Shown here in pieces: positions 47,301 to 61,060 of a stretch of 64,000 bases of DNA. This stretch comes from Steromphala cineraria (lineage: Eukaryota; Mollusca; Gastropoda; Trochida; Trochidae). A model generated the notes under the pieces. The model worked only from the letters and a program-made list of their open reading frames with translations, made no database searches and was not told the origin of the DNA. Each line of letters opens with the position of its first letter. The stretch's first letter is position 1. Where the stretch lies: the NCBI GenBank assembly GCA_916613615.1, contig OU744732.1:30638673-30702672 (forward strand), written 5' to 3'. Position numbers and translations under genes: made by a program.

Positions 47301-50300
47301 ATGGTATTGGCAAACCGTACCACAACTGCATATGATCTGTTTTTATTTTTTATGCACCGAATTTATACACTTGCTTAGCGTGCATACCTAAGATCTGCAT
47401 TTGAAAAGTGATATAAAGCATATAACATATATAAACTAACGAGCAAAAGAAAGTATAACACTCACTTGTTTTCCATTAATTCAATATTTTAAAGAAATAA
47501 GATGCATTTGATTAATGAAGCAGACAATAACACCTTTCGGCTGTAGTTTGAATGGCTTTATTGGTGACTGTTTTATATTTTCACTTAAATGTCATCATTT
47601 AAAGTAGACTAGGGTAAGAAATGAAATTTACACCAACATGACCCCTACCATGTTCAAAATGTTGTAAATGTGTGCATGACGATGAACATTTATTGATTTT
47701 CACACAGAGTATGTGTTATATGTCGATGAAAAGTTGTGTATTGTCAAAATAAATTTAGGGAAATTTTAATATTGAATTTTTAAAAAAAAATTTTAAATTT
47801 AAAAAACCGCGTAGAGGTATTCTTTTATTTATTTAATGTTTTGGACTAATTTTCCAAACAAGTCATTTTTGGAAAACGACGTCAAAAACTCGAGATATCT
47901 GACTTTGAAAATTTTACATATGATAAATACAACTGAGTGTTATACTTTCTTTTGCTCGTGAGTTTACATATACCCGTTTTTGCAAGGTAATTGCTGTATT
48001 GAATAACAACTGTGTTAAAATGAATAATATTTCTAACAATTATGTCTATGTTGTTTATGTACACAAAAAAAATAATAATAATCAGCATCTATGGTTTATT
48101 TAAATTTATCTAAAACTATTAACGTTGTACGTGTTTATTGCCAATTACCATCGCAATTATTTTCTTTCACTATGGTTATTTATTTATCTTGGATCATAGT
48201 AAGATTGTTAGAGGAATTTAATTGAATGAGAAATCATTAAAATATTTAATCATAACACGATTAATACAAATATAAACCGTGTGTTTCTTACTTGTTATTC
48301 AATGATAATTTACACAACAGACACATTTGAAATGATTAGTTTGTCAATAATGGTTATTAATAAACATTTATGTTTTTCGACGTGCAGTTTGCAAATTCAA
48401 CATACTAAATCATATAATCTTCCAGATTATAATATTTCAAAAGGGCCAATTAGCTAGTGTTTACATGAGAATGACTTTAACTTTGACTTTTATTTAAGTC
48501 ACATACATTGTATGTTTAACTTTATCTAAATTTTATTTTACCGAAAAGCATTGACATTGCACAAAAGCTACACATATTCAAGATATTCAATTCAGCAATT
48601 TTATTTAAATATGATGTTTGTGCTACACTACGCTACACATGTATAATCTGCGTAACGTAGTGAAGAAAATTATAATCTTAATTAAATGATATTGCTCAAT
48701 TCAGTAGACAGTATATAGAGGTAAAGGTTACTTCTGGTGCAATTAATCAATCGTAACTTATCTAGGGGTATCGATCATAAGGTAAATAACCTGTAAAGAC
48801 GTGTATTGGACACGTTATCTTCGCCTTATGGTCATTGAAAATGTATAACGCCATTATCGGTGTTCATTGAAAAAAGTTGTTGTAGCGCCAACGTAGAGTA
48901 ATTCACCACATAATCCATTTTGATACATTTAAGTCATATAAGATTTAATGGAAAATATTCGGTATCACATATCTTCACTTGGCGGTTGTTAAAGGAACAT
49001 TTTGTGTTTAACGTGACATTTGTATGCTTAAATATTCGACAGTTTAGATAAAAAGAAACGTATGTACCACAGATTAATATTTTTTTATTAAAAAGTACAA
49101 CGATCGTTTACATATGAAACCAATGTACATCATTAATTCTAGTTACATTATACAATTATTGACTTCAGTTGAGGTGAATCCAATGGTTTATTGACCTCGG
49201 GACAGTTATGTTCACCGAGGCGACTATTATATGATTTAAGAAACTTACAGTTATTTTTAAAACAATCCTTTATTCTAATTTCTTTTTGAAGCAACTCTTT
49301 ACGGCGCTTCTCGTAGTGGCGATCTATTTAAAGCTCCAGGTCATCGGATTGTTATGTTAACCTCGCGTGACGTTTCCCGCGGTCAACATACGGTTTGATC
49401 ATTGTCGGTGACCACCTTCCTCGACCAATCAGAAGACAGATCACTCGTCCATCGTATAATAAAAACATATAACGACCTACTAGACACATGCAATTCCAGT
49501 TTGTACTTTCATCTGTTTAAGGCTTCCAAAAGAATTTCTTGATTGAAATATAAAAAGCCGGGCAATATTGTCCATTTTTCATCAAATTGATTAGCACTAG
49601 TTCGATCAATAGCGCTAAAAATATTCAGTATTTCTCGATAAAATTACACTACTGTTGATTGGCATAAGTGACCCAAACAACTGACACAGTTCTTTTACGA
49701 TTAAGGTTCAACTTTTCTGTTGTAAATTAACAAACCAACATCCTAAAAGGAGAATAAACCGATCTTATGAAAAGGGATGCAAATTCGAATATAATCTTTT
49801 CAACAATTAAAATCAATCATTGAAGCAAATTACGTACCAACGTATATTCGTTCATAATAAAACGGACGATAAGCGATAATTTCTTCTATTTAATACGGAT
49901 TATTTGTGAAATAAGGATTCAGATGATTGACTTTCTGAAGAATTGTTTTTGCAAAAACAGCATTTTTGGGGGGAATACGAAGATGGATCAAATATACCTA
50001 AAAGAGCCTTAAACATGTACATTTCACTGTGTACATTAACAAACAAACAGACAGAAAATTTGACAGATACATTGTATATCGATCGATAGATAAATCTGTT
50101 GCGCTGATTCGAATGATTTGCTGATACATTGCAGAATGTTCAATTTAAAAATTAAATAATGAAACACAAAATATTCAATGGCGTCACAAATTTGAACCGC
50201 CAATTATCATAAACGTAGAAAGATTTAATTATAGTCGCAAGAGAAACAATGAAAAAAATAGCTATAGACGATTTCATAATGTAATTATGGAACATAAAAT

Positions 50301-51827
50301 ACACAATTGCTAGTCAACTTCCGAATCTAGCGTTAAAACTGACATAGTTTGATCTTAACGCCAATTCAAAAGTTTTAAGGAAATTCTAGGGAATTCCTTA
50401 AATCTGAATAATCGAAAAAGAGTTTCAAGGAATAAATTTCAACTATAATTGAAAAAGTTTATTATTGTAATAAGATATAATGTAATATAACATTAAAATT
50501 TAGCAATGTTGAAACATAACTTTATCAAATGGTTATTGTATTAGACGCTTTTGTTTCACGCAGTGGCTTGTAACTTATTAACAACGACAGACCGATCTGA
50601 CCCGCTAACCGGACACTGATTAGTCCGATTGATGTCCGAGTATAGCAAAAACAACACCGCGACCTTTGGAGCCTGCCTCTGGCGCTGTTCTGGTTTTTAT
50701 CTGAAGGAAAACCGGGTTTACTTTCCATTTGATATCAGCCTAAGGATATCACCGCAGGCATCAGGAAGCCCTACCTGATATCATGTCTGTCGTTGTCTTC
50801 AAAACACACTTTTCACCGACTTTAAAGTCCGCAGGACACATTCTCTTATTATAAGAGATCGAACTGGGGTTTAAAGTGCCCAAACGTCATTAAATAGGTC
50901 ATAGAAATATTTTCTTTTAGGACAATTGTTATGTATTATGAAATGGTGGATATTTTTTTTCTAATCAGCTGATTAGAGGCATATCTTGAAAACTTCAAGA
51001 TAAGTGTTAAAAACAATTGGGTCCCATGTTACGATAACGCGCTGTTTACGCAAAGATATGAGTCATGTCTATATCATTCATCTTTAATATACCAAGTCTT
51101 TGGATGGGAAGATATGTAAAATATTCTCACGAATGGTAATTTATCATAAATGTTATTCAACTTAATTTTTCAATCAAAAGTTTGATTTTAAAATAACGTC
51201 AGTTAACAGTTTTGTTGTTTTCCCCATTTTTTAACGATTTGATAAATATGTTTTAACTGTTTTTTTTACACCGGAAGTGGCAATTGTTTTTTGAATGGTG
51301 TTAAAAATGTACAGCTTTGTTAGTAGTTTGTTGGTTAGTATTATGAAGAAAAATAGTTATTTATTGAAATTCGCAACATTGCAGCATGTAAATATCTGTA
51401 CTTCACATGAAGCAATGCGAAGCAAATGGAGCAATCAGAAGTTTATTTTTAAATGTCACGTCTACAAAAAAAACAGATGAAAATGCGAGGTTGAGAAATA
51501 TATTTTAAAAATCAATATGGATTAGCACCATATAAAATAACGATAGCATTATTGGAGGTTGAATACATGAAGGCTGTGTGAGGAATATATTAGCACGTTG
51601 TTGATTAGAATCATTCAGACTTATGTACATATTCAAATCAAAGATACAAAAAAAAATTTAAATCTGAAGAAAAGTGCCATCATTTGTAATATACGATCTT
51701 TCACCAAACTAAATTTCAAGAAAAAATCATCTCAAATTCAAGTATCCAAATTTAGAATATTGTGTTCTAAATAGATTTACGAAATTGTATTTCAACTTAA
51801 ATCACGGAAACTCTCAGATACAAGAAC
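47301..51827. other. No confident gene; possible promoter near 49425-49480
   Basis: A 4.5-kb stretch, mostly very AT-rich. At 49350-49480 the composition changes, and the plus strand shows GACCAATCAGA (a CCAAT box) about 35 bp before TATAATAAAAAC. That could be a core promoter, but I found no exon downstream. A GC-richer patch at 50560-50870 has no recognised content. Confidence 0.25.
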
Positions 51828-51833
51828 TTACAG

Positions 51834-52109
51834 GAACCTCACTGAGTAGATTAGAGGTATGAAACAACCTTGTATTACACCTTGTACAGACCACAAAGAC
51901 GAGTTGTACGTGTACAAGAATACACTCATCACAACAAACTCCCAGAGAGCGCCAAATAGCCTGGCTTCTCCACCAAGAGGATATCCAATTGTAGAGAACG
52001 GAAGTGTTAGACCACTGTTTGAGGATCTCTCACAGATGACAATAGAAACGGGGAGAGGAGCGATAGAATAGGCGGTTATCATGCAAGTCACGTACAGTAG
52101 CACTGGTTA
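51834..52109 (-). CDS. Unidentified candidate exon with hydrophobic segments
   Basis: A minus-strand frame of about 91 codons is bounded upstream by a possible acceptor (CTCCATTAACCAG) and downstream by a strong donor (CCT|GTAAGT) just before its stop. It has three hydrophobic stretches: LLYVTCMITAYSIAPLPVSI, ALWEFVVMSVFLYTY and VIQGCFIPLIYSV. These could be membrane segments of a larger protein. No family was recognised and no partner exon was found. A 70-codon plus-strand frame overlaps it (51859-52071), so one of the two, or both, is spurious. Confidence 0.25.
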
Positions 52110-55038
52110 ATGGAGATATTTACTTCCTATCTTTGTTCAATCAGCCCCTTGCATTCATACAACACCGGCGTATAAAGAACTGCAAGAAAACATCCCATTT
52201 AAGTTTGAATAACACCCAGGTAGAAGAAGAACTCATGATCTTTCATGATCTTTAAAACTGAATTTAAAATCTGCCTTTGCTGTTTTTCGTTTCCTCTGAT
52301 TTAGGGGGTCGGTGCTGTTTTTCTTACCATCGAAGTTTGTTTCTAAAGAAGTATTCAATTGGTGCGGTACGAGGCGTAAAAGCGTAGGCGGAGATCGATA
52401 GCTGATTCTTTTTTGTGAGCTTGTAATATGGCTCAACCATTGGCGTAAGACAAATTAGAAACGGAACCGATTATTTAAAAATAAAAACATAGAGACATCA
52501 AGGTTTTTGATACTCACGGTTATTCCAGGGTAGGTCTAATTAGTTCACAAAATTAAGAGATAGGTTGATCTATCGAACCGGTGAAAATAGTACAAAATGT
52601 TCAGTTTGTGTTAATTTTATATGAACTAAGAACTGAATCTGAGCTTGTTTATGAAATTAACTACCATATTTGAAGTTATGCCACGGTGAAGTCTAGCCGA
52701 TTTACAAGCACATTCATCTTGCAACTATTGATATTTCACCAAGCGAGGTATTGTCGTTGATTGAAGGAAAGGGATAGGAAAACGTGATAGACTGCACTGT
52801 TTGTTTGTTTGTTTGTTTGCTACAACTTCCTTCTTGACCATCGTGGCCTATCTTCCGTCGTTTCTTTTATAAGACCATCATTTCATAATCTGTCGAATCC
52901 ATTTTAATGAATTTCACGACATTTATCTCATGACATACAATAAAGTAATTGCAATTTTTTAAATATGGAACATTTCACATTATATGCAAAAGTTCATTTT
53001 AAAAGAAAATTTAAACTCCAAATCTCAAATTTTATTAGAAAATATAGTGGGAGATCGAAAAGGATCCAGGGATACATAATTATAACATTCTCATATTGAA
53101 TAAAAATACAGAAAACTTAATATCGGTACCCTGAAAATAGAAACTTTGTTTTAAATACAATTATGCCAACAGTTAATTATGTTGATTGGTGAATGCATGG
53201 CTAGAAATTATTGAACATGGATTTTACAACGAAAGTGATAAAAAGTATGCGATATGAAAACGTTAAACTCAATGCTTGAATGATAGCTTTCATACACACT
53301 TTTCAAAACAACAAATATTGTAACTAACACGTGGTTATCTCAAAACATAATATCACTAAACACAAATGATCATGTAATTGAATACGTTTGAATCCACTAG
53401 CGATTGCTTGCTTATCCATATGCTTGAAATCGGTAAAATGATCTATAACGAAACGTCGCTATCAATAATATCTTGCACTTCCGCGACGATTGATCATTTA
53501 TGATGGTAATGTTTATGCCACAAGCAATTGGCGTTATCGCTAATTTGGTCAAAACTTTTACACGATAAACTTTGTGAAACGAAATCATTCATGTATAAAA
53601 AGAGGTCCCCACTTTGGATTGAGTTTTACATCACTCGATGAGAAAATAAGAACATCAGATCTATTTTGACTGAAATTTATGTTATTTTCATGTGGGTTGT
53701 CCTCTGTGTCAACTTTGTTGTATTGACACTTCAAATGATCCGAATCGGTTATTGATATCCATTTGTCTTCCTCACAGACATTTAACATAGACTCTTAGTT
53801 TTTATGTCGCTTTCGAAATAAAAAAGACAGAGACTATAAACTTTTATCACTTTTCTTCCTGTATAAACAAAACGTAATGCCATGAACGTTTCAATTGAAA
53901 CATTTTTCATGTCGGTTATGATAATCGATAAGATTCATTATTACGCAGGCGCACAGTCTAGCAGTTGGTGTTTTATTGCTCTGACAGTGTGAACCTAATA
54001 TGCAGTTTGACGACTTGTTGTTTGAAGTACATTAAGCCAAAGTGGGCAATCAGAAAATAACAGATTGGTGATTTGGGAATTAGCATAATAGTACAGTAAA
54101 ATCACAGACTTTTCTTCAACACGACAACGACAACGATAACGATAATAATTATAATTCATTGATTTAATAACATGATAAAGAACAGAGAATCCTTCAATTA
54201 AGTATGTTGACTTTAGACTTTACTGACGCGAAATATTTCTATATCATGATGATAACAAATCTATATAGTTGGTTTGGGTTTATGTTTAGTTTCACATTAT
54301 ATCAGAAAGATGAAGACATTGAGAGTTTAAACATAAATCGATAAAGAAGGTGAAATCATTGTTTTAACCAGTCATTCCATTAATTACAAGTAATAATGAA
54401 TCGTCTCAATGAAACAGTTGTCACAGCAAGAGGAATCAGCTAGACATTGCATGACATGCACCATTATAAGAGATCCTTGTAAATCTGGCTTCTGTCTGTC
54501 AGTGTAAATGAAAGGTTAGCTAGACCTCTTCTCCGTTAATCGACTCTTACACTGAATTAAAGCTCTGGCGGATTCCACTTTGAAAGTGATTTTGACACGA
54601 AGTGACTTCGTGAAATATATCTGCTCTGGCATGACACTTGCTACAGAATGCATGCTCACGTTTGTAGACACACTGTTAAAGAAAAGGATCTCAGTAAACA
54701 AGATTGTCATCATATAAAAGGACCGAATCTGTAGCGTAACTATTAACTAGAATTAGTCCAGCAGATATGTGAAGAATTTATATACAATTGTGCCTTTAAT
54801 GATACAAGCATGAACTTTGGTACGCAGTTAGGGGGTACCCTTAGAGTGAAATTTGGATATAGGGACATTCCAGATTCCCTCAAAGATTTGAATGGTGGCT
54901 ACAAATTAATGAATGAAAAATAGTTAATGAATTATACCAACCAGTTCAAAAACCTAAGTAAAACACAATTTAGGGATTATTTAGTTACTTGTTGTGCATA
55001 TGTTATAAATCTAAATAAACTTAGCCTCAATAATACTC
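52110..55038. other. No gene seen; (GTTT)n near 52798
   Basis: AT-rich sequence with a short (GTTT) microsatellite at about 52798-52818. Frames at 53585-53788 and 54516-54713 (minus) are short and unrecognised. Confidence 0.4.
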
Positions 55039-55239
55039 GCTTCACTGCAATATTGAGTCTAGCAAGATGTGGTAGAAGGTCGCATCAGCTGATCTTTGGA
55101 ATTGACCAATCAGAGATCGTCTTACCAAGCTGCAATAGTATGCATTCCCACACATAATGTTGGAGGGTCATAGGTCGGCGAAAAGTCGGCTGACGCGACC
55201 TGCTACTACATCTTGCTAGACTCAATATCGGAGTGAAGC
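55039..55239. mobile_element. MITE with 45-bp terminal inverted repeats
   Basis: GCTTCACTGCAATATTGAGTCTAGCAAGATGT...GGTCGC (55039-55083) is mirrored by GCGACCTGCTACTACATCTTGCTAGACTCAATATCGGAGTGAAGC (55195-55239). The 201-bp element has no coding capacity; the 76-codon frame at 54927-55157 crosses its edge. Confidence 0.8.
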
Positions 55240-56269
55240 ATTTATTAATGAGGTTATAGGTTTACTTAGACTGATATGCTATGCAAATAATAGATCATAG
55301 TTTATCATACAGAGCTCAAAAAGAGCATCTGCAGTGGTACATAAGGGTAAAACAAGATTTCACAGTTACTATTGTAGAATTCGGCCCACCGATTAGATAT
55401 CTGACTCCACCGTACTTGAGACTTGTTGTGGGAGATCAGTAGAGACTGAGGTACGCCTCATGTTTAGTCAGCAGTCCAAGAGGCTGGCAAGAGGAGCGGA
55501 GATCGGGTTTCTTCATTCCCAAGAAGAGAAGAGAGAGATGGAGAAATAAAGTTAACTTCAAACTTTGTTTATGATTTAACAATCAAACTTTGAAATTAAT
55601 GAAACGCTACCCAAATGATGTCACTTTGAAAATATATTTTTTTAGACTAACCTCAAACTATAGCGAATGTACAAATTTGAAATATTTCTGTTCGAGGCCG
55701 TCTTATTCAAAGGAATTTAACTCTACAACTATTTTTGCTTATATAACAATATTTTATCATGTATATCACAAAAGAACGACATTAAATATAACATTTAATT
55801 AACTGAAATTAGACAGCTAATAATATCCAGTAATAACCTTACAACCTTATGATAGGGTATAAAGGGATCGCTTTAATCTTACTATTGTATCAACTGAAAT
55901 ACGACTTCATTTGTAAAAAGTGATTCTGATTTTGTGATTTTATTCATCGACCAGTTTCATCAATTTAATTCAGTTAAAGTTCAGTTACACTGATAATGGT
56001 TGATCTTAACATCAAACACATTGCATAGTAGACATTAAATGAAGAATTTCCTGTCAAAACAATATTTTTCTACGAAATTAGTTAAATTGAATAGAGTATT
56101 AAGTATTTATTAGTATTTTCAGAAGACATCAACAAAATCTTGTTAATAAATGTACTAATTTGGGTGGATAGCAGGAAATAAAATCGGCGATGAACTAAAC
56201 AACGTATAAAATGCAACAACCTTCAAACTCTTGAGTACACCTCAACTTAAAATTCAAGGTGTATGTACA
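55240..56269. other. No gene seen
   Basis: AT-rich unique sequence, with a somewhat GC-richer patch near 55380-55510 of no recognised content. Confidence 0.45.
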
Positions 56270-59030
56270 CTAGCCCCGCCCACTTTTACCTCAAACAACT
56301 CATAAGTATTCATACCCTGTCTCTAGCCCCGCCCACTCTAACCTCCATTGTTTAGGTATCTAATTAATATTCCTACACTGTCTCTAGCCCCGCCCACAAT
56401 AACCTTTATTGTTTAGGCATCTAATTAATATTCATACTCTGTCTCTAGCACCGCCCAATATTACCTTCATTGTTTAGGTATCTCATTAGTATTCATACCC
56501 TGTCCCTAGCCCCGCCTACTTTATCCACCATTGTTTAGGTATCTAATTAATATTCATAATCTTCTCTATCACCGCCCAATATTACTTTTATTGTTTAGGC
56601 ATCTCATTAATATTCATAATCTTCTCTAGCCCCGCCCACTCTAACCTCCATTGTTAAGGTATCTAATTAATATTCATACTCTGTCCCTAGCCCCGCCCAC
56701 TATATCCACCATTAGTTAGATATCTAATTAATATTCATACTCTGTCTCTATCACCGCCAAGTATTACCTTCATTGTTTAGGTATCTAATTAATATTCATA
56801 CTCTGTCCCTAGCCCCGCCCACTATATCCACCATTAGTTAGATATCTAATTAATATTCATACTCTGTCTCTAGCACCGCCCAATATTACCTTCATTGTTT
56901 AGGTATCTCATTAGTATTCATACCCTGTCCCTAGCCCCGCCTACTTTATCCACCATTGTTTAGGTATCTAATTAATATTCATAATCTTCTCTATCACCGC
57001 CCAATATTACTTTTATTGTTTAGGCATCTCATTAATATTCATAATCTTCTATAGCCCCGCCCACTCTAACCTCCATTGTTTATGTCTCTAATTAATATTC
57101 ATACCCTGTCTCTAGCCCCGCCCACAATTACCTTTATTGTTTAGGCATCTAATTAATATTCATAATCTTCTCTAGCCCCACCCACAATAACATTTATTGT
57201 TTAGGCATCTCATTTATATTCATACTCTGTCTCTAGCCCCGCCCACTCTAACCTCCATTGTTTAGGTATCTCATTATATTCAAACTCTGTCTCTAGCCCC
57301 GCCCACTTTATCCACCATTGTTTAGGTATCTAATTAATATTCATACTCTGTCTCTAGCTCCGCCCACATTAACCTTTATTGTTTAGGTATCTAATCAATA
57401 TTCATAATCTGTCTCTAGCCCCGCCCACTCTAACCTCCATTGTTTAGGTATCTAATTAATATTCATACTCTGTCTCTAGCCCCGCCCATTTTGACCTTTA
57501 TTGTTTAGGCATCTCATTAATATTCATAATCTTCTCTAGCCCCGCCCACTCTAACCTCCATTGTTTAGGTATCTAATTAATATTCATACTCTGTCTCTAG
57601 CCCCGCCCACATTAACCTATATTGTTTAGGTATCTAATCAATATTCATAATCTGTCTCTAGCCCCGCCCACTCTAACCTCAATTGTTTAGGTATCTAATT
57701 AATATTCATACTCTGTCTCTAGCCCCGCCCATTTTGACCTTTATTGTTTAGGCATCTCATTAATATTCATAATCTTCTCTAGCCCCGCCCACTCTAACCT
57801 CCATTGTTTAGGTATCTAATTAATATTCATACTCTGTCTCTAGCCCCGCCCACATTAACCTTTATTGTTTAGGCATCTAATCAATATTCATAATCTTCTC
57901 TAGCCCCGCCCACTCTAACCTCCATTGTTTAGGTATCTAATTAATATTCATACTCTGTCTCTAGCCCCGCCCATTTTGACCTTTATTGCTTGGGCTTTTA
58001 ATCAATATTCATAATCTTCTCTAGCCCCGCCCACTCTAACCTCCATTGTTTAGGTATCTAATTTATATTCATACTCTGTCTCTAGCCCCGCCCACAATAA
58101 CCTTTATTGTTTAGGCATCTAATCAATATTCATAATCTGTCTCTAGCCCCGCCCACTCTAACCTCCATTGTTTAGGTATCTAATTAATATTCATACTCTG
58201 TCTCTAGCCCCGCCCATTTTGACCTTTATTGTTTAGGCATCTCATTAATATTCATAATCTTCTCTAGCCCCGCCCACTCTAACCTCCATTGTTTAGGTAT
58301 CTAATTAATATTCATACTCTGTCTCTAGCCCCGCCCGTTTTGACCTTTATTGTTTAGGCATCTAATCAATATTCATAATCTTCTCTAGCCCCGCCCACAT
58401 TAACCTTTATTGTTTAGGCATCTAATCAATATTCATAATCTGTCTCTAGCCCCGCCCACTCTAACCTCCATTGTTTAGGTATCTAATTAATATTCATACT
58501 CTGTCTCTAGCCCCGCCCATTTTGACCTTTATTGTTTAGGCATCTCATTAATATTCATAATCTTCTCTAGCCCCGCCCACTCTAACCTCCATTGTTTAGG
58601 TATCTAATTAATATTCATACTCTGTCTCTAGCCCCGCCCACAATAACCATTTTTGCTTAGGCATCTAATCAATATTCATAATCTTCTGTAGCCCCGCCCA
58701 CTCTAACCTCCATTGTTTAGGTATCTAATTAATATTCATACTCTGTCTCTAGCCCCGCCCATTTTGACCTTTATTGTTTAGGCATCTCATTAATATTCAT
58801 AATCTTCTCTAGCCCCGCCCACTCTAACCTCCATTGTTTAGGTATCTAATTAATATTCATACTCTGTCTCTAGCCCCGCCCACAATAACCTTTATTGTTT
58901 AGGCATCTAATCAATATTCATAATTTTCTCTAGCCTCGCCCTCTTTAACCTTTAATAATTTAAATAGTTTTAGGTATCTAATTGATATTCATACTCTGTC
59001 TCTAGCCCCGCCCACAATAACTTTTAATAG
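56270..59030. repeat. 60-bp satellite with A-B-A-C higher-order structure
   Basis: About 45 head-to-tail units of 58-61 bp: CTAGCCCCGCCCACTCTAACCTCC followed by ATTGTTTAGGTATCTAATTAATATTCATACTCTGTCT. Three main types: A (CACTCTAACCTCC, GGTATCTAATTAAT, CTCTGT), B (CATTTTGACCTTT, GGCATCTCATTAAT, ATCTTC) and C (CACA(T/A)TAACCTTT, ATCTAATCAAT). From 57420 to about 58930 they recur as A-B-A-C. B units at 57487, 57730, 57972, 58215, 58518 and 58760 are 242-243 bp apart, apart from one gap of 303 (one extra unit). Every unit has a GC box (GCCCCGCCC) and most a TAATTA core. Confidence 0.92.
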
Positions 59031-59324
59031 TTAAAGCAGCTCAAAATCACGAAAGCCAACATCATTCTTTAATCTAAAATAAAGGTGCATTTTGTTCAAA
59101 ATCGATCTGCTTTTAGAATGTAGTGATTAAAACTTTAGAAAATCAATCTATACACATTTTATATCTTTTCTTTCAATTAGTGTCTCAGTCTTAATGATAT
59201 AAATGATAAAAAAGTGAACAATAACGCATGAAATGTCATCTTTACCAGTCAATAGAAATAATAATCTCAAGAAAAATATGTTTAGTTACCGGTATGCACA
59301 AGAGTGTGGGTAAAGGTAATTTAA

Positions 59325-59696
59325 TCACACAAATTCAACTATGTTTCTTTCTTTTAAGATATAATAAATACACTTTGCAGCATTGAAAGTTTCAATATCG
59401 TTTTCACATTTTAACAATTTGATGAACTTAAACATGCTTACATTTTCTAATAAATTATTAGTCAGATATCGTTTATGTAAATGATTATACTTCGAACAAA
59501 TCAAGAGCACTTGGTACTCATCTTCAATTTTGTTAACACAAAAAGCACATAATCTATCAACAAAAGGGATTTTCTGGACACTCCATCTTCCCTTTTCAAT
59601 CATAAGCATATATGAGCTAAGACGAAAACGTGTTAGGGCAATTCTGTATTTTTTAACATCAATATTTGATAAATATTTTCTATACACAGCGTTTCC
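59325..59696 (-). pseudogene. Remnant of a non-LTR reverse transcriptase C-terminal zinc-binding region
   Basis: A minus-strand frame of about 123 codons contains SSYMLMIEKGRWSVQKIP, then RLCAFCVNKIEDEYQVLLIC and YNHLHKRYL. This is the pattern R.RLSSH.L.IE.GR......R.C..C....EDE.H.LL.C..Y...R seen at the C-terminus of many invertebrate LINE polyproteins. His is replaced by Tyr in EDEY. A TAG lies just upstream (59697-59699), and no polymerase or endonuclease domain remains, so it is a truncated remnant. It starts about 300 bp from the satellite. Confidence 0.65.
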
Positions 59697-59889
59697 CTAA
59701 TATATAGGTACAATCTAGTTTCTTGTAGTGTTGATAATTTATATTTCCACAATTGAGAATAAATTTCTTTAACGCTTTGTGTGAATTCCCTCACAAATAG
59801 ATCGCTTTAACTGAATTTATTCGATTTTTGTACTTAAGATGCATGGCAATTTTATTAGGTAAGTTAGTAGGTCTGACGAGATCAAAAAT

Positions 59890-61060
59890 AACTGTTACCA
59901 AAAGAAAGTCAAGGTTTTGCTCAAAATGCAATGCTAAACCAATCCATTCCTTTACAATACTAAACCAATCAATTATTGTTCCTCAAATGATTAAACGTGC
60001 TCAAATGAATACTTGATAATTGATAATTTCTTCTACGGATTATGATTGAATGATGAGATTATTGACTCTCGAAAGATAGTAAATTTGAAATAAAATGTTT
60101 TTGCGAAAATGTAAGGATATGAATTTAGAAAATTTAGTTAAAGCTTTCATTGTAGTTACAGTAATTATATAACAAGAGTGAACAACTCATATATCTTGGC
60201 ATATTTATGCATTTTAGATGCAGTTTTGAATATATACGAAACATTCTTAAAAATATATTGAATATCTATGCTAGAATAAGAGAGAACCGAAAAATATTTC
60301 GTTAATGATGAATTATAAATATCTTTTTAAATTGTTCAACAATCAAGTAGCACGTTTTTGATAATTGTTTATTTTAAATTTTATAATGATAATTGTAAGT
60401 TGGTGCTAAATGTATTAGATTGACAGTGTCAAAAATCTCATAACACAAGCCAATTATTCATAGTCAGAGGACACAGTATGACGATTCTCATAAAATCCAT
60501 TGGCGGCCATTTTGTGTGAACACCTTTAACTCATTTTGTGTAAGAAAAAGGAATCACATGGCTTAACTTTACGTTATATATCTGAATTATTACTGCTCCA
60601 TTTAGTTTAAATGCATTGTCTTTCAATTGGAACAACTATTTTTTTAATTATTTGGCATTAGCTTATATTCCCCTTAAAACGTGATACCGTCCCTTTAACG
60701 GTTGACAGGCATAACAACGAAACAAGTACCATTTGAACAAAAGGTTCTTTTAATTTTATGTTTTATGAATCACTGAAAAAGATATCATAAGAAAACTAAC
60801 GAGAAATACTTCAAACTCTTCAGTAGAGATTTGCCTGGATGGTATACTTGATATTTCATTAACGAACACGAGATTTGAGTGGTGAAAAGAAGTAGACGTG
60901 TTTTATGAATACGTTCGACAAGCGCTGTATTGCTGCCAGAAACAATACATTGTTAAACAATATTAAAAATTATTGACCACAAGAAGAGGATAACACCCTA
61001 ATACAAAAGCTATGAACCAACACCATTTGGAAAAGCAACTGTTGTTTTTTTAAACCAGCT
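59890..61060. repeat. Duplicated segment, copy 1
   Basis: From AACTGTTACCAAAAGAAAGTC to TTTTTTTAAACCAGCT this matches 62853-64000 almost throughout, apart from small indels (for example ATTATATA near 60165). It includes the truncated MITE at 60346-60694. The small ORFs 59828-60016 and 62764-62979 share their ends because of this duplication. Confidence 0.9.
60346..60694 (+). mobile_element. TTAA MITE, copy 9 (5' end lost)
   Basis: The family interior is present with the right end GTGATACCGTCCCT followed by TTAA (60695-60698). The left end starts at AGTAGCACGTTTTT, so the first six bases of the TIR and the TTAA are missing. The copy at 63302-63628 shows exactly the same truncation. The two are therefore copies of one insertion, amplified by duplication of the surrounding segment. 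Confidence 0.8.

Noticed and set aside
49140..49325. Minus-strand frame of 58 codons (basic, RHYEKRRKELLQKE)
   Set aside because: No start codon, a TAA just upstream and no convincing acceptor; length compatible with chance.
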